This document shows, in pieces, positions 5,067 to 11,683 of a stretch of DNA of 11,683 bases; position 1 is the first letter of the stretch, and each line of letters begins with the position of its first letter. This DNA is from an uncultured Prevotellaceae bacterium (GTDB lineage: Bacteria; Bacteroidota; Bacteroidia; Bacteroidales; Bacteroidaceae): the NCBI GenBank assembly GCA_958404085.1, contig CATXZX010000014.1:1-11683 (forward strand), written 5' to 3'. Under the pieces are notes generated by a model. The model had not been told where the DNA came from. It ran no database searches and saw only the letters and a list, made by a program, of their open reading frames with translations. The translations under genes were made by a program, and so were the position numbers.

Positions 5067-6364
5067 TCCGCAAGCTAAACGTTTATGAAGCCACCCAGCG
5101 GAGGCTGAAGGCCCTGTTCGACTACGCCGACTTTGTATACGTCTCGTTTTCGGGCGGAAAAGACAGCAGCATCCTGCTGAACATGTGCATCGACTATATA
5201 CGTCAGCACGAACCGGGGCGCAAACTGGGAGTATTCCACATGGACTACGAGGTACAGTATGCCGAAACGACACGCTTTGTCGAACACATGCTGCAATCGA
5301 ACAGCGACATACTGGAAGTCTACCACTGCTGCGTACCGTTCAAGGTGGAGACCTGCACGTCCATGTTCCAAAATTATTGGCGGCCCTGGGATGAAAAATA
5401 TCGCGACCTATGGGTACGCGAACTCCCCGAGAGATGCTATACGGCCGCCGACTTCGATTTTTTCAACGAGGATATGTGGGACTATGACTTCCAGTACCAG
5501 TTTGTCAACTGGCTGCGCCGCCGAAAGAACTACAAGCGCATCTGTTGCGTCGTGGGCATCCGGACAGAAGAAAGCATCCATCGCTGGAGAGCCATACACC
5601 ACATGCAGAACAAACGGATTCTGGGTCATTATAAATGGACGTACCAGATAGGGTACAAATCGTACAATACCTATCCCATCTACGACTGGAAAACGGCCGA
5701 CGTATGGGCGGCCAATTTCAAGGCGGGCTGGGAATACAACCGCCTGTACGACCTTTTTTACCAGGCCGGCATCCCCTTCTCGCGCCAGCGGGTAGCCAGC
5801 CCGTTCATCTCGCCGGCTCTGCCCACCCTGTCCGTATACAAAGCCATCGACCCCGACATGTGGGGGCGCATGATAGGGCGGGTCAACGGTGTGGCCTTTG
5901 CCGGACTGTACGGCGGCACGACGGCCATGGCATGGAAAAGCGTAGCATGTCCGCCGGGCTTCACATGGGAAAAATACATGTACTTCCTGCTCGATACCCT
6001 TCCGAAGAACGTACGCGACAATTACCTCCGCAAATTGCAGACAAGCATCCAGTTCTGGCGCAACAAGGGCGGATGTCTGTCGGACAGCACCATCCAAAAA
6101 CTGCGCCAAAGGGGTGTGGAGCTGACGGTAGAGGGCAAATCGGCATACAAGACGGACAAACGGCCCGTCAGGATGGAGTATCTGGACGACATCGACATCA
6201 GCGAATTTCGTGAAATCCCGTCCTACAAACGCATGTGTATCTGCATCCTGAAAAACGACCACACCTGTAAATACATGGGGTTCACACCGACCAAACGCGA
6301 CAAGGAACAACGCGAAAAAATCATGGCTAAATACAAAAACCTAAAAAGCAATGGCAGAATTTGA
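5063..6364 (+). CDS. ibrA: PP-loop ATPase, PAPS reductase-like, DUF3440 / IbrA family
   Basis: The protein has 433 residues. The N-terminal PP-loop signature SGGKDS (30-35) follows strand FVYVSF, as in PAPS reductases, DndC and related adenylating enzymes. FHMDYEVQYAET (58-69) is the second nucleotide-site strand. VGIRTEESIHRW (164-175) and PIYDWKTADVW (205-215) are further conserved PAPS-reductase-family blocks. The C-terminal part (about 300-433) includes PSYKRMCICILKNDHTCKYMGF (split here as PSYKRM, CICILKNDHTC, KYMGF, 386-407), typical of the DUF3440 family to which E. coli IbrA belongs. IbrA together with IbrB activates eib immunoglobulin-binding genes in E. coli; the chemistry is not established to my knowledge. 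A role in sulfate assimilation is unlikely because no cys genes are nearby and a ParB-like partner follows. The start overlaps the upstream stop by 4 nt, and the 3' end overlaps the IbrB-like gene by 14 nt. Confidence 0.85.
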   Translation: MIRKLNVYEATQRRLKALFDYADFVYVSFSGGKDSSILLNMCIDYIRQHEPGRKLGVFHMDYEVQYAETTRFVEHMLQSNSDILEVYHCCVPFKVETCTSMFQNYWRPWDEKYRDLWVRELPERCYTAADFDFFNEDMWDYDFQYQFVNWLRRRKNYKRICCVVGIRTEESIHRWRAIHHMQNKRILGHYKWTYQIGYKSYNTYPIYDWKTADVWAANFKAGWEYNRLYDLFYQAGIPFSRQRVASPFISPALPTLSVYKAIDPDMWGRMIGRVNGVAFAGLYGGTTAMAWKSVACPPGFTWEKYMYFLLDTLPKNVRDNYLRKLQTSIQFWRNKGGCLSDSTIQKLRQRGVELTVEGKSAYKTDKRPVRMEYLDDIDISEFREIPSYKRMCICILKNDHTCKYMGFTPTKRDKEQREKIMAKYKNLKSNGRI

Positions 6365-6875
6365 AAGCCCCGCATACAAAGTAAGACCCGTACCGGTAGA
6401 GAAAATAGTGGCCAACAGCTACAACCCGAACGTCGTGGCACCGCCCGAGATGGCCCTGCTGGAACTTTCCATCTGGGAAGACGGCTACACCATGCCGTGC
6501 GTATGCTATTACAAGCCTGAAAACGACCAGTACGAGCTTGTGGACGGCTACCACCGCTATATGGTGATGAAAACCTCGAAACGTATTTATGAACGCGAAC
6601 ACGGACTTCTGCCCGTAACGCTTATCGAAAAAGACATTTCCAACCGCATGGTGTCCACCATCCGGCACAACCGGGCACGGGGCACCCACTCGCTCGAACT
6701 CATGACCAACATCGTGTCTGAACTGATTAATGCCGGTATGTCGGACCAATGGATCCGGCGAAACATCGGCATGGACAAAGACGAACTGTTGCGCTTCAAG
6801 CAAATATCCGGTCTGTCCTCGCTCTTCGCCAACCACGAGTTCAGCATATCGGAAGACTGGGTGGAAGAATATTAA
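6351..6875 (+). CDS. ibrB: ParB/sulfiredoxin-fold protein, IbrB-like
   Basis: The protein has 174 residues. The N-terminal half is a ParB/Srx domain: VRPVPVEKIVANSYNPN (11-27) is the usual entry strand and Asn-Pro turn, and VDGYHRYMVM (64-73) is the phosphate-binding box. That box resembles sulfiredoxin's GCHR and the GHHR of ParB-fold kinases more than the GERR of chromosome-partitioning ParB; the Srx catalytic Cys is Tyr here. IRHNRARGTHS (104-114) is a second conserved basic block. Residues 115-155 look like a small helical, possibly helix-turn-helix, region (AGMSDQWIRRNIGMDKDELL). The size is close to IbrB and too short for a full ParB with dimer domain. The gene overlaps the PP-loop ATPase gene by 14 nt, so the two proteins are probably made together and act together. 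A perfect 28-bp hairpin starts 9 nt after the stop. Confidence 0.82.
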   Translation: MAEFESPAYKVRPVPVEKIVANSYNPNVVAPPEMALLELSIWEDGYTMPCVCYYKPENDQYELVDGYHRYMVMKTSKRIYEREHGLLPVTLIEKDISNRMVSTIRHNRARGTHSLELMTNIVSELINAGMSDQWIRRNIGMDKDELLRFKQISGLSSLFANHEFSISEDWVEEY

Positions 6876-6883
6876 CCCTCATT

Positions 6884-6951
6884 CCGGAAATCGTATCGCC
6901 GGCTTCGGACAAGCTACAAATGCTGTCCGAAGCCGGCGATACGATTTCCGG
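6884..6951. repeat. Perfect 28-bp inverted repeat (hairpin) after the ibr cassette
   Basis: Positions 6884-6911 pair with 6924-6951 without a mismatch around a 12-nt loop (6912-6923). The arms begin and end with CCGGAAATCG and contain CGCCGGCTTCGGACA. Neither strand has a U tract after the stem, so it is not a canonical intrinsic terminator. It could still help termination together with the hairpin at 6955-6979, protect the 3' end of the ibr mRNA, or be an RNase III substrate. The tiny loop rules out an insertion sequence between terminal repeats. Confidence 0.85.
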
Positions 6952-6954
6952 TTG

Positions 6955-6979
6955 AAAGGCCCGGCAGTCCGGGCCCTTT
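6955..6979. terminator. Short GC hairpin between convergent ibr cassette and alpha-galactosidase gene
   Basis: The core GGCCCGG (6958-6964) pairs with CCGGGCC (6969-6975) around CAGT. Flanking AAA (6955-6957) and TTT (6977-6979) extend the stem after one bulged C. It lies 9 nt past the stop of the minus-strand GH36 gene and works in both directions, with short T runs (TTT) on each side. It is a plausible but weak bidirectional terminator. Confidence 0.6.
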
Positions 6980-6988
6980 ACAATCCTG

Positions 6989-9142
6989 TTACTCGGCCGT
7001 CAGTTCAATGACGCGGCTCCGCATATCGCCGCCCGTAAATAACGGAACGCCGATTTTCATCAGGTAGTCGCCCGTCAGGACCTGTCCGTTCAGGGCAAAA
7101 TTGCTCTTGCCGCCCGGCATCAGGTTCGTCTCGCGCAAGCGGTAACGTTTTCCGGCGTCCAATCCGCGTAAACGGACTCTGTGAACCGGCTCTCCGTAGC
7201 GCGGATGCAGATCGTAACCGAACAAAACGCCCTTGTCGCCCCGGTCGTCCACATACATAACGGCCATGTGGTTACCCTCGTAGGGCGAGACCAGACGATA
7301 CTGGTCGCCGTCCAGAATAACGGGCTTCATGCGGTTGTAGTTAGCCACAGCCTCGCGACAGAAGGCCCGCTCATCGGCAGACAGACGGCCCAAGCCGATA
7401 TCGAATCCCAGTTTGCACATCGAAGCTACGTCGACGCGGAACTTGATGCTCGCGCGACTGTTCCAACTCGTCACATGCGCACACATGGCTTTAGCCGGAA
7501 AAAGTTGCGAGAAGCCCCATTGTATGTACAAGCGCTCGATGGGGTCCGTATTGTCGCTGCACCAGAATTCCGTGAAATACTTCAGCGCCTCATAGTCGCA
7601 ACGGCCGCCTCCACCGGCACAAAGCATCATCGGAACATGAGGGTAATTGTCGCGCACACGTTTCATCACGTTGTAAACGCCACGCACATGGTCGATATAA
7701 AGATTGCCCTGTTCCTTACCCTGATAGACCGAATAAACATTTGTAATGGGGCTGTTGCAATCCCACTTGAAGAAACTTACGTCGGGATTCTCTTTCATGA
7801 TACGCTCCACTACCGAATAGACAAAATCCTGCACCTTCGGATTACTCAAATCCAGCACCAACTGATTCCGGTAGTAATAGGGCTTACGGTCAGGCTGCAA
7901 GATGGCCCAGTCCGGATGCTTTTCAAAAAGTTCGCTCTTCGGGTTCACCATCTCCGGCTCAATCCAGATGCCGAACTTCACGCCTGCTTTTTTGGCCGAG
8001 TCCACCAAGGCCGGCACACCGCCGGGCAACTTGTTGCGCGTAGCTTCCCAATCGCCCAATCCGGCATGGTCGCCCGAACGCGGATGTTTGTTGCCGAACC
8101 ACCCGTCGTCCAGAAGAAACATATCCACGCCCAGTTCTTTTGCCTCGTGCATGAGTTTGCCCAATTTTGCCTGGTCGAAGTTGAAATACGTGTTCTCCCA
8201 GTTGTTCAGCAGGGTAAGACGGTTTCCCTCGCCGTCGCGCAACTGGTAACGGCGGGCCCACTTGTGCAGATTACGGCTGGCCGCGCCGGTACCCTCGCTG
8301 CTCAGCGTAAATACGAATTCAGGAGTAGCAAAAACCTCGCCGGCCTTCAACGTATACTCCGAAGCATACGGATTGATGGCCGGAATCAGGCGCAGTATGC
8401 CGTTGTTGTCCACCTCGAACGTAAAACTGAAGTTTCCGGTCCAACCTACTGTACCCACAAGCACCTCGCCGCGGTGTTCCTCGGCCGGCGCGTCGAAACC
8501 CAGTTCGAAGAAAGGTTGCATGAACATGGCCGCGCGGCTTCCGAGTTGCGAATCCAATATCTTTTTTCCCGCTTCGAGGCGTTGTGTCCGCATCTGGACC
8601 TCGCGGGCCCAATCGCTGCTGAACTCGGTCAGGTAATAGGCGGCCCGGTTGAAACGCAACAAGGTGGAAGCATAACGGCTCAGGCGCACGGGACGTTTCT
8701 CCGTATGGCTCACTTCGCTCCATACCTTATATACATTTTCTTCCGGATACACCGTATAATGCAAAACCACGTGCACCGGGTATTTCTCGTCGCGCAAGCG
8801 GACGACTGTCTCCGTACCGCCGGGTACGTTTTTGGTCTCCATCGATTCATACGTCAGTACCGTGCCGGGATTGCCGTCGGCATGGGTGATGAACAATGCA
8901 GGCTCGAAAAAATCGCGGCCCCCCGCAGCCGGATAGGCCTCACCCGCAACGGGAAGGCGACTGAGTTCGGTATCGTCGGCCAGGCGTTCGCCCAAATAAC
9001 ATTGGTCAAGCCGTCCGTCACCGCTCACGCGCAACACCAGGTCAGACGCCTTGGACGAAAGACGGATAAAGCGAGGCTCCGCCGCATGCAGAACTGTTCC
9101 GATGAGCAGACCGCCCATCAAAATAAGTGACTTCATGTTCAT
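6989..9142 (-). CDS. Secreted alpha-galactosidase, GH36
   Basis: With the start at 9142 the protein is 717 residues. It begins with a signal peptide (MNMKSLILMGGLLIGTVLHA, cleavage about residue 20), so it is exported. GH36 enzymes cleave terminal alpha-linked galactose with retention of configuration. The large N-terminal beta-sandwich (about 22-300) precedes a TIM barrel with LLDDGWFG (343-350), GIWIEPEMV (391-399), the nucleophile region FFKWDCNSPITN (nucleophile Asp about 461) and the acid/base region FWCSDNTDP (Asp about 530), then a C-terminal beta domain. All catalytic parts are intact and the length is normal. The frame continues to 9175, but that would put the start over the -7 box; ATG 9142 or 9136 fits better. 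It diverges from the GH89 gene with 132 nt between starts. Raffinose-type plant sugars and alpha-Gal host epitopes are both possible substrates. Confidence 0.9.
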   Translation of the reverse strand: MNMKSLILMGGLLIGTVLHAAEPRFIRLSSKASDLVLRVSGDGRLDQCYLGERLADDTELSRLPVAGEAYPAAGGRDFFEPALFITHADGNPGTVLTYESMETKNVPGGTETVVRLRDEKYPVHVVLHYTVYPEENVYKVWSEVSHTEKRPVRLSRYASTLLRFNRAAYYLTEFSSDWAREVQMRTQRLEAGKKILDSQLGSRAAMFMQPFFELGFDAPAEEHRGEVLVGTVGWTGNFSFTFEVDNNGILRLIPAINPYASEYTLKAGEVFATPEFVFTLSSEGTGAASRNLHKWARRYQLRDGEGNRLTLLNNWENTYFNFDQAKLGKLMHEAKELGVDMFLLDDGWFGNKHPRSGDHAGLGDWEATRNKLPGGVPALVDSAKKAGVKFGIWIEPEMVNPKSELFEKHPDWAILQPDRKPYYYRNQLVLDLSNPKVQDFVYSVVERIMKENPDVSFFKWDCNSPITNVYSVYQGKEQGNLYIDHVRGVYNVMKRVRDNYPHVPMMLCAGGGGRCDYEALKYFTEFWCSDNTDPIERLYIQWGFSQLFPAKAMCAHVTSWNSRASIKFRVDVASMCKLGFDIGLGRLSADERAFCREAVANYNRMKPVILDGDQYRLVSPYEGNHMAVMYVDDRGDKGVLFGYDLHPRYGEPVHRVRLRGLDAGKRYRLRETNLMPGGKSNFALNGQVLTGDYLMKIGVPLFTGGDMRSRVIELTAE

Positions 9143-9172
9143 AAAACAGCTTTTTATTATACAAAAACGGCA

Positions 9173-9180
9173 CAAAGATA
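9173..9180 (-). promoter_or_regulatory. -7 box of the alpha-galactosidase gene
   Basis: The minus strand reads TATCTTTG, a full TAnnTTTG match. A start near 9166 would leave a leader of about 25 nt before ATG 9142. No -33 TTTG is visible. Confidence 0.65.
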
Positions 9181-9234
9181 GTACTTTATTTTCATTCCGT
9201 CCCCCGCCCCACTCCGCACCCCTGCTTTTTTATT

Positions 9235-9242
9235 TACCTTTG
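9235..9242 (+). promoter_or_regulatory. -7 box of the GH89 gene
   Basis: TACCTTTG is a full TAnnTTTG match, giving a leader of about 25 nt before ATG 9275. Upstream (about 9196-9230) is a C/T-rich tract without a recognisable -33 element. It lies 54 nt from the opposing alpha-galactosidase box. Confidence 0.65.
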
Positions 9243-9274
9243 TATACCTATTTAAAATTCAAAACATCATTGAA

Positions 9275-11575
9275 ATGCAACATTACCTGACAAAAAACAA
9301 CAAGTTGATCCGGTACGTCTGTTACCTGGTCTTGCTATGGACGGGAATAACACCTGTCCATGCGGTTTCCGACCCCTTGCAGGCCGTACGTGCCCTCATC
9401 GAACGTGTCACCCCCGGCTATTCCGGCCAATTCCGTCTCGAACTCATACCCGCCGCGGACGATGACGTCTACGCCATCAGCGGAAAACAGGGGGAAGTGA
9501 CACTCCGCGGAAACAACGCCGTCGCCCTGTCCGTGGCCTACCACCAATACCTGAAGCAGACCTGCAAGGCCAACATCTCCTGGTGCGGCGACCGCATCGA
9601 CCTGCCTCGCCGCCTGCCGGCTCCCCAGCAACCCGTCGACGGCCGCATCAACGGAAAACACCGTGTCTACATGAACTATTGCACCGTCAGCTACTCGGCT
9701 CCGTGGTGGGACTGGGAACGCTGGGAACGGGAACTCGACTTCATGGCGATGAGCGGTATCAACATGCCGCTTTTTACCGTAGGTCTGGAAGCCGTGTGGT
9801 ACAACACGTTACTCCGCTACGGCTTCAGCGATGCGGAAGCACGCAAGTTCCTGACCGGTCCGGCACACTCGGCATGGCAGTGGATGCAGAACATCCAGGA
9901 CTACGGCGGCCCGCTGCCCAAAAGCTGGATAGACTCGCACGCCGAGCTGGGCCGCCGCATCATCGACCGCATGCTCGAACTGGACATGCAACCCATCCAG
10001 CAGGGATTCTCGGGCTACGTACCCCGTGAACTGAAAGCCAAATATCCGCAGGCAGCCATCCGCCTGCAACCCAACTGGTGTTCCTTCCCGGGCGCGGCCC
10101 AGCTCGACCCCACCGATCCGCTCTTCACAGAGTTCGGCCGGGCCTTTCTAGAAGAAGAAAAAGCCCTGTTCGGCGCCCACGGCGTATACGCCGCCGACCC
10201 GTTCCACGAAAGTGCGCCACCGGTCAACACCCCCGAATACCTGCACGCCGTAGGTTCAACCATCCACCAGCTGTTCAAGGATTTCGACCCGTCGGCCACC
10301 TGGGCCATGCAGGGCTGGAGCCTGCGCCAAGATATCGTGAAAGCTGTTCCGAAGACCGACCTGCTGATTCTTGACCTCAACGGCGCCCACGCCGTCAAGC
10401 CCAATGCCTGCTGGGGCTATCCGCTCGTAGCCGGAAACCTGCACAACTTCGGCGGCCGCATCAACATGCACGGCGATTTGCAGCTGGTGGCTTCGAACCA
10501 ATATGCCAAGGCCCGCCGCCGGTCGCCCAACGTATGCGGCTCGGGCCTGTTCATGGAGGGCATTACGCAGAATCCCGTTTACTACGACCTGGCCTTCGAA
10601 ATGCCGCTACACGCCGACAGTATGGACCTGAACGCCTGGCTGGCCGATTATGCGGAGCGCCGCTACGGCGGACGTTCGAAAAAAGCGGAAAAAGCATGGC
10701 AACTCTTGCTGGCGGGACCCTACCGCCCCGGAACGAACAACGTGGAAAAAAGTTCTATCATAGCCGCCCGTCCGGCACTGGATGCAAAAAAATCGGGTCC
10801 GAACGACGGTTTGGGCATTCCCTACCCGCCCCGGATGCTTTGGGACGCCCTGACGCTGCTGCTCGACGCACCGCGGAAATTCGGCAAGTCCGAGGGTTAC
10901 CGTTTCGACGTCATGGACGTAGAGCGCCAGGCACTCAGCAACTTGGGACAGACCATCCACCGGCAGGCGGCCAAAGCCTTCCGCAACAACGACAGCGAAG
11001 CCTTCAAGCTGCACAGCGAACGTTTCCTGCAGATGCTGCGCGACGTAGACGAGCTACTCCGTACCCGCAGCGAATACAACTTCGACAAATGGTTGCACGA
11101 CGCACGCCGTCACGGACAGACCGAACAGGAAAAGAACCTGCTGGAACGCGACGCCACCGCCCTGCTCACCATCTGGGGACCAGAACCCACACCCACCATC
11201 TTCGACTACGGATGGCGCGAATGGAGCGGCCTGATAGCCGGATTCTACCTGCCGCGCTGGGAACTCTTCTACCATTCGCTGGCCGACTCGCTGGCACACG
11301 GGCGCAGCTACGATGAGCAAGGAATACCCATGGTCTATGGCCGCGAAGCATTCCGCGCCAACCCGCTCTACAAACGCATGGCCGAAGGGGAGATGGGGTT
11401 CGTCAACCGTCCGAACAAAGTACGCTATCCGCTGACACAGGGCGATGAACTGAAAACGGCACGCCGCCTTTACAAAAAATACCGTCCCCTGGCCGAAGCC
11501 TACTACCGCGACGAACAAGAACCCGCCGCCATCAAAAAAATGCGTACCTACGAAAATCTGGGCGAAAAACCCTGA
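9275..11575 (+). CDS. Secreted alpha-N-acetylglucosaminidase, GH89 (NAGLU family)
   Basis: The protein has 766 residues. Residues 1-30 are a signal peptide (YVCYLVLLW core, cleavage after VHA). GH89 enzymes release terminal alpha-linked GlcNAc. In animals NAGLU acts on heparan sulfate; in gut bacteria GH89 removes GlcNAc-alpha-1,4-Gal caps of gland mucin. The order of parts is complete: a small N-terminal alpha/beta domain (about 31-120), a barrel opening with MNYCTVSYSAPWWDWERWER (133-152), ADPFHESAPP (307-316, acid/base Glu about 312), GLFMEGITQN (424-433, nucleophile Glu about 428), and an all-helical C-terminal domain (about 450-745) with EWSGLIAGFYLPRW. The two glutamates align with human E316 and E446. 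Length is close to the 743 residues of human NAGLU. There is no lipobox and no visible cell-wall sorting signal. The substrate is inferred from the family. No strong terminator follows. Confidence 0.93.
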   Translation: MQHYLTKNNKLIRYVCYLVLLWTGITPVHAVSDPLQAVRALIERVTPGYSGQFRLELIPAADDDVYAISGKQGEVTLRGNNAVALSVAYHQYLKQTCKANISWCGDRIDLPRRLPAPQQPVDGRINGKHRVYMNYCTVSYSAPWWDWERWERELDFMAMSGINMPLFTVGLEAVWYNTLLRYGFSDAEARKFLTGPAHSAWQWMQNIQDYGGPLPKSWIDSHAELGRRIIDRMLELDMQPIQQGFSGYVPRELKAKYPQAAIRLQPNWCSFPGAAQLDPTDPLFTEFGRAFLEEEKALFGAHGVYAADPFHESAPPVNTPEYLHAVGSTIHQLFKDFDPSATWAMQGWSLRQDIVKAVPKTDLLILDLNGAHAVKPNACWGYPLVAGNLHNFGGRINMHGDLQLVASNQYAKARRRSPNVCGSGLFMEGITQNPVYYDLAFEMPLHADSMDLNAWLADYAERRYGGRSKKAEKAWQLLLAGPYRPGTNNVEKSSIIAARPALDAKKSGPNDGLGIPYPPRMLWDALTLLLDAPRKFGKSEGYRFDVMDVERQALSNLGQTIHRQAAKAFRNNDSEAFKLHSERFLQMLRDVDELLRTRSEYNFDKWLHDARRHGQTEQEKNLLERDATALLTIWGPEPTPTIFDYGWREWSGLIAGFYLPRWELFYHSLADSLAHGRSYDEQGIPMVYGREAFRANPLYKRMAEGEMGFVNRPNKVRYPLTQGDELKTARRLYKKYRPLAEAYYRDEQEPAAIKKMRTYENLGEKP

Positions 11576-11675
11576 CAGGGATTCTGCGAGAAGCATCCGA
11601 TAAACAAAAATCTCCGTGCTGTTTCGAAAGTACAACCGTCCGCGATAGCGTATTGAAACCTGCGTGTATAAGTTC
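11576..11675. other. Intergenic region after the GH89 gene
   Basis: I see no gene or canonical terminator here. A weak GGAT/ATCC hairpin (11579-11598) has no U tract. The right part holds the promoter of the next gene. Confidence 0.5.
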
Positions 11676-11683
11676 TAACTTTG
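11653..11683 (+). promoter_or_regulatory. Bacteroidetes-type promoter for the next gene, at the window edge
   Basis: TTG at 11653-11655 and TAACTTTG at 11676-11683 are separated by 20 nt. This is the only candidate in the window with both elements at consensus-like spacing. It predicts a rightward transcript starting just beyond the window, distinct from the GH89 unit. Confidence 0.55.

Noticed and set aside
5408..6310. 300-codon minus-strand frame opposite the PP-loop ATPase gene
   Set aside because: It is the shadow of a gene with clear SGGKDS and DUF3440 blocks. It has no promoter box and no recognisable domain.
5063..6364. Sulfate-assimilation PAPS reductase (cysH)
   Set aside because: The protein is much longer than CysH, has the DUF3440 C-terminal block, is coupled to a ParB-like gene, and lacks sulfate-assimilation neighbours.
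4659..6875. The ibr-like cassette as part of a prophage
   Set aside because: IbrA/IbrB genes do occur in prophages, but no phage structural, integrase or lysis gene is visible and both flanks are ordinary chromosomal genes. A small island cannot be excluded.
6884..6951. 28-bp inverted repeat as insertion-sequence ends or a recombination site
   Set aside because: Only 12 nt separate the arms, there is no transposase or integrase in the window, and no target duplication is seen around it.
7181..9130. Long plus-strand open frame (649 codons) antisense to the alpha-galactosidase gene
   Set aside because: It is entirely opposite a gene with intact GH36 catalytic motifs. High G+C and biased codon use often leave an antisense frame open. 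The translation shows no recognisable motif or credible start context.

Overview
The window looks like the chromosome of a G+C-rich member of the Bacteroidales. The evidence is indirect but consistent. Five of the seven start-proximal promoter candidates carry a TAnnTTTG -7 box, the hallmark of the Bacteroidetes sigma factor, and there are no convincing Shine-Dalgarno sequences. The gene content also fits: a glycine-lipid acyltransferase pair, a secreted cyclophilin with a family-specific insertion, and secreted GH36 and GH89 glycosidases. G+C above one half is more like Alistipes-type genera than Bacteroides proper, but the genus is a guess. I see no RNA genes, CRISPR array, insertion sequence or integrase.

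Layout. (1) 1-1850, dNTP housekeeping: the start of a dUTPase gene (dut, minus strand, cut by the window edge) diverges from a dGTP triphosphohydrolase gene (plus strand). A strong terminator-like hairpin that fits neither transcript lies between them. (2) 1700-1850: an unusually elaborate double terminator built from four copies of a CTACATGSCA motif plus a bidirectional GC-rich hairpin. It separates the dGTPase gene from the convergent lipid genes. (3) 1848-3695, minus strand: a two-gene operon for an O-acyltransferase (GlsA-like) and an N-acyltransferase (GlsB-like), which together would make glycine (or other amino-acid) lipids. (4) 3696-4584: a symmetrical divergent promoter region, then a secreted peptidyl-prolyl isomerase with a structured leader. 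(5) 4659-6875, plus strand: a tightly overlapping three-gene cassette of a GNAT-like protein, a PP-loop ATPase of the PAPS-reductase/DUF3440 (IbrA) family and a ParB/sulfiredoxin-fold protein (IbrB-like). A perfect 28-bp hairpin closes it. (6) 6989-11575: divergently transcribed alpha-galactosidase (GH36, minus) and alpha-N-acetylglucosaminidase (GH89, plus), both exported, probably acting on host glycans. A further promoter starts at the right edge.

The most interesting part is the 4659-6875 cassette. IbrA/IbrB-type pairs are known, but their biochemistry is poorly understood. Here the pair is translationally coupled to a third, GNAT-like gene and sits among housekeeping genes with no visible phage genes. 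The other items worth attention are non-coding: the terminator-like hairpin at 223-281, the repeat-built terminator at 1705-1772 and the 28-bp hairpin at 6884-6951. All homology statements come from reading motifs by eye; no database search was run.
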